Positions 1 through 8,217 of a DNA stretch of 64,000 nucleotides are shown piece after piece. The notes below the pieces were generated by a model, which had not been told where the DNA came from, ran no database searches, and worked only from the letters and a program-made list of their open reading frames with translations. Origin of the DNA: Thiotrichales bacterium (GTDB lineage: Bacteria; Pseudomonadota; Gammaproteobacteria; Beggiatoales; Beggiatoaceae); the NCBI GenBank assembly GCA_016745035.1, contig JADGDE010000006.1, forward strand, positions 62,001 to 126,000, written 5' to 3'. Both the position numbers and the translations under genes were made by a program. Within the stretch, counting starts at the first letter, position 1, and each line of letters starts with the position of its first letter.

Positions 1-807
1 TCTAATTATGTCACCAACACTAGCATCAGCATAAATACGTAAAGCGGCATAGCTTGCGTGTCCACCGAATGCGCTGCCATCTCCGACCCCGACAATGGCG
101 TGAGACACTTTATCGTAAGCCAAACGATGGTGTGGGTAATGCAAAGTTTTATCAGCAAGCGATGCAATGGCATCTTCAGACCAGATATGAATCGCTGTAG
201 CAGATACGAAAACAACACACATCACAATAGTGCTATCGGAGCTACTTTTTTCTAATGGTAAGACAAAGGCAGCAGATAAGCCAAAACCGGCATCCGTGGA
301 TGATTTATTACCTTGGAACAAGCTATTAAAAACGTGATTTTCATCATAATAGCCAAAGGTGCAATATTGCGTTATACCATTAACATAGCGCCCTTTAAAC
401 ACATAAGAACGCCCCCGTTGTACATCAACACAAGAGACCGAGTTTGCTGTGCTTTGAGCAGCACCGCTATCAACTGCAATAGAGATAATTTCATCTTTAC
501 GCACAGTGTTTTGTGGCAAGGCTTCAAGTAAGGTTTGCAAGTTTGTGGTTGCCGAATTAAGCGAAGCAACACCCGCATTAAAACCCGCTTCGCCAGCCGC
601 AAGCGCTAATTCAAACCCTGTTTTAGACTCGCCGATGGCGGCATCAGTGATACCTAAAATCAACTGATTTAACTCAGTATTCCCCGTCATTTTTTCGCTG
701 CCAGCTGCAAGCAATGAAGCTTCAAACGCAGTTGTCGTCGACTGTTTTAATTTTTCTGCTGCGTAATCAAGAAAGGCTTGATTCACATCGCTAATGTTGC
801 TGCTCAC
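1..807 (-). CDS. Phage tail-region protein, 3' partial
   Basis: An open frame of 269 codons runs leftward from a GTG at 807 off the window edge without a stop, so the C-terminus is missing. The GTG shares its first base with the TAG stop of the upstream gene, which implies translational coupling. The N-terminal half is rich in Ala, Thr, Ser, Leu and Asn (coiled-coil-like, no membrane segment). The second half is a beta-rich region with aromatic residues. I recognise no named domain. Its position downstream of the gpV-like spike and NlpC-like genes suggests a tail or virion-surface protein; that role is inference from context. Confidence 0.6.
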   Translation of the reverse strand, partial: MSSNISDVNQAFLDYAAEKLKQSTTTAFEASLLAAGSEKMTGNTELNQLILGITDAAIGESKTGFELALAAGEAGFNAGVASLNSATTNLQTLLEALPQNTVRKDEIISIAVDSGAAQSTANSVSCVDVQRGRSYVFKGRYVNGITQYCTFGYYDENHVFNSLFQGNKSSTDAGFGLSAAFVLPLEKSSSDSTIVMCVVFVSATAIHIWSEDAIASLADKTLHYPHHRLAYDKVSHAIVGVGDGSAFGGHASYAALRIYADASVGDIIR

Positions 808-1223
808 TACTGTTCTCCCAGTGCCATGAGGTTTTCTAAGCTTAAGTCTTCAACAGCCCGCATCATTGCACCTTCAGTGCTTGTTGCCGGTGCTGGACTC
901 GTGTTTTCTAAACTAAAACGAAAACAGGTGAGCCTGTCTTCACCTTCAGGGAGAAAGGTTGTTGTTATTTTTAGAGGGTTATTACTGTCAACCGTGAAAT
1001 CGCGCAGTTCTTCTAAGCGTTGGCCATTCAAGTAAATACTCACCGCTTTATAATCTGCGGGGATGAAAAACACTTGATTCAGCCCATCAATTGCACCGCC
1101 CAACACTTCTGTTGCTTGCGGGACTAATTGGGTAAAAAGCTGCGCTTGCGCCTCTGCGGTCAATAATTCAGGTGGAATACTGGCAGGTTTGATCTGCCTT
1201 TTAGGATTGATTGTTGTTGGCAT
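807..1223 (-). CDS. Hypothetical phage structural-region protein
   Basis: This 138-residue protein has no family I recognise. I chose the ATG at 1223 because GGGAG lies at good ribosome-binding distance upstream on the minus strand; an in-frame ATG at 1265 would overlap the preceding gene by 65 bases. The chosen start overlaps it by 23. The protein is polar with no membrane segment, and the middle part looks like a small beta domain. It sits between an NlpC/P60-like gene and a tail-region gene, so a tail accessory or fibre-associated role is possible but not shown. Confidence 0.6.
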   Translation of the reverse strand: MPTTINPKRQIKPASIPPELLTAEAQAQLFTQLVPQATEVLGGAIDGLNQVFFIPADYKAVSIYLNGQRLEELRDFTVDSNNPLKITTTFLPEGEDRLTCFRFSLENTSPAPATSTEGAMMRAVEDLSLENLMALGEQ

Positions 1224-1701
1224 TAAACGCTCCCACTTTTTCATTAGTGTCAAACAATTGGACAACTTGTCCGGGTGTGGGGAGCGTAAAATTCACAAAC
1301 GTCTTTGCGCCTGCTTTTTGATAAATGTTTGCCACAAACTCGCTGCAAATCATTCCCTCTGAGTTACCGGGGAACTTAAGTTTTATAATACTTTCTAAAG
1401 CCAATCTGCCAAAGTCACGCCAGCCATAATGAATATGTTGTCTCATGACCGTAAAAATGGTGCTTTTGACAATATCCCTGTTAGCAGGGCAACTAAACAC
1501 ATCATATGGGTTTTCATAACTGGCTAATAAAACTAGTGCTGCACCACCGGGGTTAGTTTCAGCAGCAAATATTTGCCCTTCTATTCTGATTGCGATAGCG
1601 ACATGGGTGTAAGGTGAGCCGGTCATTTTAGCGATGGCACGCCAAAGCCACGAATCCTGTCTTTTGACAGCAATCAAGTCACCTGTTTTGATTTGCTTCA
1701 T
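1201..1701 (-). CDS. YiiX-like permuted NlpC/P60 cysteine hydrolase
   Basis: This 166-residue protein matches the permuted papain-fold (YiiX/YebB-like, NlpC/P60 superfamily) pattern. A GDLIAVKR opening strand is followed by the histidine motif YTHVAIAI and a later cysteine motif CSEFVANIY, the order expected for the circularly permuted members. These enzymes cut peptide or amide bonds, and in tail operons they can act in peptidoglycan passage. No signal peptide is seen. An ATTCTATTAGA box lies 7-18 bases before the ATG, so this may be the first gene of a promoter-proximal unit. The exact substrate cannot be read from sequence. Confidence 0.7.
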   Translation of the reverse strand: MKQIKTGDLIAVKRQDSWLWRAIAKMTGSPYTHVAIAIRIEGQIFAAETNPGGAALVLLASYENPYDVFSCPANRDIVKSTIFTVMRQHIHYGWRDFGRLALESIIKLKFPGNSEGMICSEFVANIYQKAGAKTFVNFTLPTPGQVVQLFDTNEKVGAFNANNNQS

Positions 1702-1707
1702 GATTTA

Positions 1708-1722
1708 ATTCTATTAGATATG
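1708..1722. promoter_or_regulatory. TTCTATTAGA box before tail-region gene
   Basis: The near-palindrome TTCTATTAGAT lies immediately upstream of the ATG at 1701. Closely similar TTCTAATAGA boxes precede leftward phage genes at 8,089, 15,941 and 48,609. Repetition before phage genes suggests a regulator-binding site; this copy ends in TATG instead of AAA and is the weakest. Confidence 0.35.
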
Positions 1723-1727
1723 ATGTT

Positions 1728-2948
1728 CTAAATCAACTCAAAAGATTTGGCTTTATGTTTTCCTTCACTGGTGATTTTGCCTGTATTATTAATATTCCCA
1801 TCGACCGTCACATCGCCTTTAATAACAATGTTAGGCGCATCAAGGTGTAGCTCTTCAACAGCCGAGGCTTTTAGCCTTTTTTTACTGTGGCAGTGCATTT
1901 CTTGCGTATCTAAGTTATAGACCACAAAGCTACCATCTCTGTATTGAGTTTCGTGGCTATTGGTATCACCGTGGCGATAAGTTTGGCTGGTACCATCGGC
2001 AAATTCGATGCGCTTAAGGCTGTTACCCCCTTGACTGGATTGGGTTTCTATACGCCCGTCGGCATGAGTCACCTTGGCTTCATGCAAATCACTTTTTTCA
2101 TCCCAAAAATAAGAAACTACACGACCATCAGGGTATAACCAGTCTTGCCGATGAGTTTGAGCTTTTTCATCGTAATGGTAGCTGTAATCGGTATCATCGG
2201 CGTAATGCCAATGGTGCGTATGTGTCTGCTTTTCATAGTCCCAAGTAAACTCCAACACCGTGCCATCATCAAACTGCTGATGATTGTGGATAAACTTTTC
2301 ATCTTCATCATGAATATATTGATACTGGCTTTCACCATGAAAATCCCATTGCCATAAATGGCGTGGCGGCACATTGATTTTGTCGCTATTGGTTTCTTTT
2401 TTATGGGGGCTGCGGTCTTCACGATCATCATGAAACCATGCGGTAAATTGGGTTTTATCGGGGTACAGACTCAAAAATCTGTGCAAGTAGCGGTCATATT
2501 CGACTAAACAACCATCTTTATAGCGCTTACGCTCGATAGATTCACGCCAAGGTCTCAGGTCTTTGCTTTGGTCATCCAAGCCCACCGGCGGACGATATTT
2601 ATCCGATGGCAATGCGCCAAAGACCATGCCTTGCATCGGATCGCCGCTGGGAGAAAAGACCATGACTTGCTCACCCACTTCATAGACGGTATAGCTTTGG
2701 TCTTCACCCGCCCTTAATTGTAGCTGTGGTATCCAATAGGTGAGATGATCAAGCATCCGCACGCGATACAATGGCCCGCGATAAAAGCCATTTTGATCTT
2801 CATTGCTAAACCACGGCACTTCTGGGTCACTGGGTTTTCCTTCTTCGTCGTATCGCGCCTGTTCAATTGTGCCGACACGAATGAGATTGGCAAGGCGGCG
2901 GTTCAACTCTGATGTGTCAAACTCTGGGGTTTGTTTTAAATCAATCAC
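1728..2948 (-). CDS. Phage baseplate assembly protein gpV-like spike
   Basis: This 406-residue protein opens with a gpV/VgrG-type OB-fold region: residues about 18-110 include NLIRVGTIEQ, RVRMLDHLTYW, YEVGEQVMVFSPSGD and MVFGALPSD. A middle region (about 195-310) has repeated short strands with D-G-T/D-G-R turns and an unusually high histidine and aromatic content. A C-terminal beta segment (DGNINNTGKITSEGK) is typical of spike tips. Family knowledge: gpV proteins form the trimeric membrane-piercing needle of contractile-tail phages. It overlaps the upstream gene by 8 bases. The histidine-rich repeats suggest metal binding in the spike, which is inference. Confidence 0.8.
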   Translation of the reverse strand: MIDLKQTPEFDTSELNRRLANLIRVGTIEQARYDEEGKPSDPEVPWFSNEDQNGFYRGPLYRVRMLDHLTYWIPQLQLRAGEDQSYTVYEVGEQVMVFSPSGDPMQGMVFGALPSDKYRPPVGLDDQSKDLRPWRESIERKRYKDGCLVEYDRYLHRFLSLYPDKTQFTAWFHDDREDRSPHKKETNSDKINVPPRHLWQWDFHGESQYQYIHDEDEKFIHNHQQFDDGTVLEFTWDYEKQTHTHHWHYADDTDYSYHYDEKAQTHRQDWLYPDGRVVSYFWDEKSDLHEAKVTHADGRIETQSSQGGNSLKRIEFADGTSQTYRHGDTNSHETQYRDGSFVVYNLDTQEMHCHSKKRLKASAVEELHLDAPNIVIKGDVTVDGNINNTGKITSEGKHKAKSFELI

Positions 2949-3396
2949 GAATATGAAGGCTGTTGGGAATAGGTGTGCTTTGAATACGCTTGAGTATCAT
3001 ACCGCCGCGAATTTTGGCTTCAATCTGGGGCATATAACCATCTTGATACATCAAGTCTTGGCATTTCTCGAATACAATGCTGGCTTGAAAAGCGAGCGTA
3101 TCAACGGGTATGGTCATCGGCTCAGGTTTTATCAATAAGGGTTTAAGCGTTGTTTCCAACATGATTAATGTCGGGTCTATCGGCACACTTTCATCAGAAT
3201 AAAAGCGGACTAAAATAGTGCCTTCAACTAAACGGTGGATATGCCAAAATTCATCGCTACCATTGCTGGGTGATACTAATTTCAAAGATTGAAATAGCAC
3301 TTGGAATTGAGGGTTTTTCCATTGGTCAGCATAAATTTGTAAACCGATTTCTTCTATGACACGGTTAAATTCAACACTGATTAAATCTCGAATCAT
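2941..3396 (-). CDS. Hypothetical phage head-tail/tail completion-region protein
   Basis: This 151-residue soluble protein has no motif I can name. It lies between the head-tail joining candidate (4-base overlap at its start) and the gpV-like spike (8-base overlap at its end), inside a tightly packed structural operon. In comparable phages this slot often holds a tail completion or minor tail protein. The mixed alpha/beta composition and lack of signal or membrane segments fit a virion component, but function is inferred from position only. Confidence 0.6.
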   Translation of the reverse strand: MIRDLISVEFNRVIEEIGLQIYADQWKNPQFQVLFQSLKLVSPSNGSDEFWHIHRLVEGTILVRFYSDESVPIDPTLIMLETTLKPLLIKPEPMTIPVDTLAFQASIVFEKCQDLMYQDGYMPQIEAKIRGGMILKRIQSTPIPNSLHIRD

Positions 3397-3707
3397 TGGA
3401 TTAACACCTGCATCATATTGCCACCGTTGAGTAGCGGTTCTTTGTAAACGATATAGGATTTTTCATTAACAATGACTTGCATACTACGCTTGATAAGCGC
3501 TGCATCTATCTCAGCACTAAGCAAGGTTAATTCATGGAAGCGCTCGGATAAGGTATTGGGATAGCCTTGCGCTGGCGCTTGCTCAGCATTTTCTATCAAA
3601 CGCCCTTGGATATTGATGTCCAGTGCCGGAAAGGACACGGGGACACCAATATCAGACATGATGTGGGCTAAATCAGCATCAAGGTGTTGTAACGTCATCG
3701 TAGACAC
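3393..3707 (-). CDS. Head-tail joining protein, gpFII-like candidate
   Basis: The 104-residue product follows the major capsid gene with a 29-base overlap. It ends in a beta-rich segment (MQVIVNEKSYIVYKEPLLNGGNMMQVLIQ region, residues about 75-104) resembling the FII-type connector pattern in which a short barrel closes the head and presents a tail-tube surface. Length is close to the usual 100-120 residues of this family. Position directly after the capsid gene supports head-tail joining. Sequence similarity is weak, so the name rests partly on synteny. Confidence 0.5.
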   Translation of the reverse strand: MSTMTLQHLDADLAHIMSDIGVPVSFPALDINIQGRLIENAEQAPAQGYPNTLSERFHELTLLSAEIDAALIKRSMQVIVNEKSYIVYKEPLLNGGNMMQVLIQ

Positions 3708-4650
3708 CCGTGATGATACCTAGGGCTTGATAGCTTACAACCCGGGGATCAATATGTCCTTCAGCACGATAAACGTCAGATTTAATCGGTTCATCTCGGT
3801 AGTCTTCAATCCGATACAATCCCCCCATTGCTGACCAAACAAAATTACGCATAAAGCCTTCTTCAAGTAGGTCGATAGAGCCATCATCAATAGGTTTCAA
3901 TAATGAAACGACATTTGGCTCCCATAAAGGTGTCCAAGCTTCTTTTTCTTTATTCGATGACTGGGTGCGTATGCGTGATGTGCCTACCAATACTTTATCT
4001 ACATCTAAATAAGTTGCTAAGCTTGCCAATCTCTGTGCTTTGGGCATTAGCTCTAAAGGTGTTGTGAATTTCATTTTTTCACTTAATTCCTCATTTTCCG
4101 TCATATAACGAACTAGAGGTTCAGGGATAACTAATACACTGGGTTGTATCGCATATTTATTCCCCATTTGTTCTTTAGCATCATTGATGTCCTTGCGGAT
4201 GTCAGCCGTGCGATCTTTCCACGTTTTAGCGCAAATAATTTTCGTTCCAGCTTTTGTCTCATTTTGAGCTTCTTTTGCCACTTTTTTCTCAAAGCTGGTC
4301 AATAAAATGCGGGTAGCACGCACACTGCCGATAGTATCAATATTAAATTGAGAACCATAAGCTTTACGCTCTACATCATCGACAGGCTCTTCCCAGCCGT
4401 AGCCTTCAGTGTCGTAACTTTTATCAACAGTTTTGTAATCAGAGCGACCAAAACCTGTGCGGGGGGCACGTTTGGTATCTTCAAGGCGCATAATTTCGCC
4501 TTTTTCTAAATGTGGGTAAGTACCGGCTTTTTCAGGCATGGGGGTTTCGATAGCAATTTGTCTGAAAATTAATTCCTCATGAATTAACTTGCTTAATTTG
4601 TTTTGAGTCACGGGAACTAAATCCGGTCTAACTCGTGCGATACTAGGCAT
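3679..4650 (-). CDS. Major capsid protein
   Basis: This 323-residue protein sits directly after the decoration protein and S49 protease-scaffold genes, the slot of the major capsid protein in lambda-type head modules. The N-terminal part includes the acidic/polar arm and YPHLEKGE. The central part alternates helices and strands, including ATRILLTSFEKKVAKEAQNE, which resembles a spine helix. The C-terminus carries the DYRDEPIKSDVYRAEG segment. No transmembrane segments are present. I see no separate delta domain, consistent with scaffolding being supplied by the protease gene. Family assignment is by context and general architecture. Confidence 0.7.
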   Translation of the reverse strand: MPSIARVRPDLVPVTQNKLSKLIHEELIFRQIAIETPMPEKAGTYPHLEKGEIMRLEDTKRAPRTGFGRSDYKTVDKSYDTEGYGWEEPVDDVERKAYGSQFNIDTIGSVRATRILLTSFEKKVAKEAQNETKAGTKIICAKTWKDRTADIRKDINDAKEQMGNKYAIQPSVLVIPEPLVRYMTENEELSEKMKFTTPLELMPKAQRLASLATYLDVDKVLVGTSRIRTQSSNKEKEAWTPLWEPNVVSLLKPIDDGSIDLLEEGFMRNFVWSAMGGLYRIEDYRDEPIKSDVYRAEGHIDPRVVSYQALGIITGVYDDVTTP

Positions 4651-4685
4651 GGTGCAATCCTTTGCGTTATGCGTTATTTAATCAG

Positions 4686-5051
4686 TTATGAGTACATGTA
4701 CTCGACAAAGCCTTCATCTTCGGCATCGCTTAGTGCAAAAGCACCCAGTGCCACTGTCCCTGATGCTGAAACAGTGCCGTTTGTAGCTGCAAACAATTCA
4801 GTACCTGTTGTGATTGTGCCGTGTGCTATACCAATATGTGTGCCTTGAGCATTAGTTAAACGTGTAGCGATGCTGTCATTATGCTCACCTTCATATAAAG
4901 CACTGCCGATACCAACCGTATCCTCAGCAGCCACACCGAGACCTTTGCCTAATAGGTTTTTTGGATCATCTTTAAGAATCACACGACGGTATGCTTCTAC
5001 AGATTCAACACAAGTTAAGGTGATTTCTCCCGTTTTTTTATAACCAGACAT
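4686..5051 (-). CDS. Head decoration protein
   Basis: The 121-residue product is a small beta-rich protein with the pattern of the phage head decoration (HDPD) family. A basic N-terminus and a first strand (TLTCVESVEAYRRVIL) lead to a central GVAAEDTVGIGSALYEG segment and a C-terminal all-beta part. It lies between the protease-scaffold and the major capsid gene, exactly as lambda gpD lies between gpC and gpE. It probably trimerises on the expanded capsid to stabilise it. Its start shares one base with the end of the upstream gene. Confidence 0.7.
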   Translation of the reverse strand: MSGYKKTGEITLTCVESVEAYRRVILKDDPKNLLGKGLGVAAEDTVGIGSALYEGEHNDSIATRLTNAQGTHIGIAHGTITTGTELFAATNGTVSASGTVALGAFALSDAEDEGFVEYMYS

Positions 5052-6361
5052 TACGCCTCTCCTTTAGATAAACCATCCAAATATTTTTGGTGAGCTTCTG
5101 GGTGCAATTTGACAATGGCTGCAATCGCCTCACCCTCATTGACTCCATGCTGTGTCTGGTAAGCCCCCACCAAGGTCATAAAATCATCGCCGGTATTTTG
5201 CCCGGTTGGCTGCGGTGTTAGGCTGATACTATCCGGGCTTTGCGCCTGTAGTTCTTGGATTTTGGTAGCTGCTTTGGCTTTATCCATTGATTTGTCACCT
5301 AATGCCTGCATCTGCAAGCGAAGGAAAGCGCTTTCTTGAGGAACGACGCTAAATAGGGTCGTAATATCAACACGGCGAGCTTCCTCGGCACTGGCTTCGG
5401 TTTGTAATTGCTCTAATGTGCTATTAGCATCGGCAAGTTGTTGCTTGGCTTCAGTCAGAGAGGCTTGTGTGCTGGCAAGTTCTGACTGTGCCGTATTAAG
5501 CTGTGTCTGCATTGCAGCCAAAGCTTCTTGGTGTTGTGCCTGTGCGGTAGCTAAGGCATCGTTGTTATCTTGAGGCATAAGGCTTGTGTCTCCTTGGTTG
5601 GATTTACTGGCTGGGGTTTGAGTAATTTGGTCAATCATGCCCGCTGCGAGGGCTTTTTTAGCGATAAGCACATCGCCCTTGCCATAATTGGCTTTGACAT
5701 CGTCATCCGTGGTACTGCGAAACTTGGCAATATCAGCAATGAAAATGGCTTCTAAATCGGTCAGGCGGTCTTGGATTTTCTGCACATCTTCTGCTTTGCC
5801 AGCATCAAGATGTTTGTCAGGGGCGTTGGCTGAGGTGATATAAACAAGGTCATCGTCGTTTTTCCATGTGACCAAAATCACCCCAATGCTACCAACAAAG
5901 GTGGTGAGTGATGCGTCAATGCTTTGACAAGCACTGGCTATCCAGTAAGCGGCGCTAGCAACGACACCGACACCAAATGCTTTGATCGGTTTTTCATTAC
6001 TATGGATAAAGTGGACTAATTCATGACAGCCATTGGTTCGACCGCCGGGGCTGCTGATGTGTAACTCGATATTTTCGACACGATGATCAGCATTGGCCAC
6101 TTCAAGACCCGCACGAATGTCCTGATAAGTGACTAACTCAAGGTATTTTGTCCACCAGTCCGTTGTATCCAATAACACGCCGGCAATATGGAAAACGGCA
6201 GTATTGCCATCAACGTAATAGCTCAGTTCAGGTGTGCTGTCTCTATCACGCAATGCAGCATATGTGTCTGGTTTTATCGCTGCTAACGACAATTTGATTT
6301 GGTCTATTTCAGCGATAGCATCACGTTGCAATGCCCAAGTTTGATTACTTAATCTTGGCAT
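5051..6361 (-). CDS. Capsid maturation protease (S49/gpC-like) with scaffold tail
   Basis: Residues about 60-240 form a ClpP/crotonase-fold S49 domain: LHISSPGGRTNGCHELVHFI supplies the oxyanion loop, GVVASAAYWIASA holds the likely nucleophile Ser, and the DAGKAEDVQ segment carries the likely catalytic Lys. Residues about 265-335 are a long Gln/Ala/Leu-rich coiled coil, followed by a flexible C-terminus. This fused protease-scaffold architecture is that of lambda gpC/Nu3. It would template prohead assembly and cleave internal proteins. It overlaps the portal gene by 17 bases, as in lambda-type heads. Confidence 0.8.
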   Translation of the reverse strand: MPRLSNQTWALQRDAIAEIDQIKLSLAAIKPDTYAALRDRDSTPELSYYVDGNTAVFHIAGVLLDTTDWWTKYLELVTYQDIRAGLEVANADHRVENIELHISSPGGRTNGCHELVHFIHSNEKPIKAFGVGVVASAAYWIASACQSIDASLTTFVGSIGVILVTWKNDDDLVYITSANAPDKHLDAGKAEDVQKIQDRLTDLEAIFIADIAKFRSTTDDDVKANYGKGDVLIAKKALAAGMIDQITQTPASKSNQGDTSLMPQDNNDALATAQAQHQEALAAMQTQLNTAQSELASTQASLTEAKQQLADANSTLEQLQTEASAEEARRVDITTLFSVVPQESAFLRLQMQALGDKSMDKAKAATKIQELQAQSPDSISLTPQPTGQNTGDDFMTLVGAYQTQHGVNEGEAIAAIVKLHPEAHQKYLDGLSKGEA

Positions 6362-7832
6362 CGTTCGCCGCCCTCACGTATTGGTCTAAAAATTCTTTTT
6401 CCTGCATGATTTCTTGCTTAACTTCGTTGGGGTTGCGACCACTAGAGCGCACCATATTTGACCAACTGTCCAGCCCATTTTGCAGAATGAATTGTTTTGC
6501 CCGTGCTTCTTTGAGTGGGTCAATATAGGGCATGGTGGGCGAGCGGTGACTGGCAAAAAATAAGGTGCGAATATCAATGTCGGCAGGCAATTCGATTAAA
6601 CCATTGATGATAATGGTCTCTATGACACGTTCATAAATCGGTTGCCAACACGTATTCACATAATGGTCAATCAAAGGCGCAAGATTCATCCAAGACTCGA
6701 CCATGGCTTGACGTTCGGCACTATAAGAGCCGTTATATTCCCCCATCAAAGAGGAATAACTCATAAAACCAATACCCCTGGCCGCAAGATGTAAATGCCC
6801 TTTGCGAAAGTCGTTTAAGCCGTTGTTAGGGCGGTTGTTGGGGTTGATGGGTTCAATTTCTTCACCCGGTGCCAGGTGGTCAGCAATCATACCGGGTTGA
6901 AAACGAAACAGACGTTCACCCGGTAAGGTCTTGAAATCATCCCAGCTTGAGGCGGTAATCATATCTGGGTGGCGTTTGATTTGAATGCCCAGTGCTGCCG
7001 CCATCTTTGCCGCCACCATCTCGGAATTTTCATAATCACGTAATTCGCTTAAACGGCGAAAAGTCGCATGAAAACCACTAACACCACGGCTAGCATTGGC
7101 ACGAATTTGGTGATAATAGTGGACGACTTGGTGGGATGGAATACGCCAAGTTTCTTGTGCCTCGGTGTAGCGGTTATTTGCCCCCGGATGGACTTTGTGA
7201 AAATAATAATGTTTGGGACGACTCCAGCGATCACGCTCAATGCCCAGTATTATTTGCTTATCAGCGGCAAACATGGGATCTTGATTCCACGGCAGTTGCT
7301 CGCTTTCCATTAACTCAAGACTGAGTGGCACCGGACTTTTATGCGGAACGCCTTTACCGCTGACAAAACGGGTAAATGTTTCACCATCACGAAACCCTGA
7401 ATTAACTTGCAAACGCTGAACATCACCACCCGATAATTTGCTGCTGAGCATCGGTTGCTTAAACCACAACTGATAAGACATTTTGAGCTGGGCGTTAAAT
7501 GCGCTATTTAATTCACCGTCTTGATTTAAAACGGTGGGTTCTGTTTCTAAACCCGCCCCGACTATGCGTGATTCTAATGTATTGATAGCCCCTTTGAGCA
7601 CATCATAATTTTCTTGGGCTTCACGGGCGAGCTGTAACATCGGGTAGCCCGTCATCGCGATACCGTGATCAGCATCGCCTCGGTCGGTTTGGCGGTTACG
7701 ATTAGGGTTTTTTGATGTACCCGCCTCATACAATGCCATGGCTTGACGCTGGCGTAGTCTTTCAAGTCCCCAGCGCGGGTTAATATAGCCTACGGCTTTA
7801 TCAATGAAATTAGGGGAAATATTCGGACTCAT
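6345..7832 (-). CDS. Phage portal protein (lambda gpB family)
   Basis: The 495-residue length and the conserved RDGETFTRFVSGKG, YRQRQAMALYEAG-type N-terminal helix, GAINTLESRIVGAGLETEP and SYSSLMGEYNGSYSAERQAMVESW segments fit the lambda-type portal family (PF05136). The portal dodecamer forms the DNA entry channel at one capsid vertex and docks terminase. It follows the gpW-like gene (4-base overlap) and precedes the protease-scaffold gene. No frameshift or missing part is visible, so it is likely functional. Confidence 0.85.
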   Translation of the reverse strand: MSPNISPNFIDKAVGYINPRWGLERLRQRQAMALYEAGTSKNPNRNRQTDRGDADHGIAMTGYPMLQLAREAQENYDVLKGAINTLESRIVGAGLETEPTVLNQDGELNSAFNAQLKMSYQLWFKQPMLSSKLSGGDVQRLQVNSGFRDGETFTRFVSGKGVPHKSPVPLSLELMESEQLPWNQDPMFAADKQIILGIERDRWSRPKHYYFHKVHPGANNRYTEAQETWRIPSHQVVHYYHQIRANASRGVSGFHATFRRLSELRDYENSEMVAAKMAAALGIQIKRHPDMITASSWDDFKTLPGERLFRFQPGMIADHLAPGEEIEPINPNNRPNNGLNDFRKGHLHLAARGIGFMSYSSLMGEYNGSYSAERQAMVESWMNLAPLIDHYVNTCWQPIYERVIETIIINGLIELPADIDIRTLFFASHRSPTMPYIDPLKEARAKQFILQNGLDSWSNMVRSSGRNPNEVKQEIMQEKEFLDQYVRAANDAKIK

Positions 7833-8056
7833 GAGAACTGTGCCGTACTAAACTTGCTTTGAGTACCACCACGGGCAGATAAACTATTGACAACAGTTCG
7901 CCAATAATTGATTTGTTGTAAAACCTTGCTCGCATCCGTGCGAGAAACTGTGTGATTACCACCAGGCGTAGCAAAGCTATAGCTCTCAGCTTCTGCGAGC
8001 TTTAAGTTGGCTTCTAGCCATGCGTCGAGGTGTTTTTGTGCAGTTTCAAAATCCAT
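7829..8056 (-). CDS. Small gpW-like/DUF6148-type head protein
   Basis: This 75-residue product has the pattern of small proteins found between large terminase and portal: an N-terminal helix (KHLDAWLEANLKLAEAESYSF), a G/N turn with a short strand, then a second helix (ASKVLQQINYWRTVVNSL). In lambda the protein in this slot, gpW, joins head and tail. The ATGA overlap with the portal gene shows coupling. The start codon lies beside an 11-bp inverted repeat containing GATATGC, so transcription of the portal-capsid genes may start here. Confidence 0.65.
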   Translation of the reverse strand: MDFETAQKHLDAWLEANLKLAEAESYSFATPGGNHTVSRTDASKVLQQINYWRTVVNSLSARGGTQSKFSTAQFS

Positions 8057-8100
8057 TTTGATATGCTATCCATAAAAAGCATATCAAATTCTAATAGAAA
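8057..8100. promoter_or_regulatory. Operator-like inverted repeat and TTCTAATAGA box
   Basis: Arms TTTGATATGCT (8057-8067) and AGCATATCAAA (8078-8088) form a perfect 11-bp inverted repeat directly upstream of the gpW-like ATG. A TTCTAATAGAAA box (8089-8100) abuts it. The same two elements recur between the divergent regulator genes at 15,941-15,992, so a phage regulator probably binds both places. Confidence 0.5.
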
Positions 8101-8164
8101 GCCATTGAATAAACAAATTTTTATGTAAAAATTTAACCCTCACCTTCGCATAGGTAGTTCATAT

Positions 8165-8207
8165 CTCCGCTTTGGGTAGTGCCAGCTATCACTAAAACAA
8201 AGCGGAG
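8165..8207. terminator. Hairpin downstream of terminase large subunit
   Basis: CTCCGCTTTG (8165-8174) and CAAAGCGGAG (8198-8207) are perfectly complementary across a 23-base loop, just downstream of the TerL stop. A weak T-rich tract is present on the minus strand. It may attenuate transcription between the terminase gene and the portal module. Confidence 0.35.
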
Positions 8208-8217
8208 TCTTCCTTGT

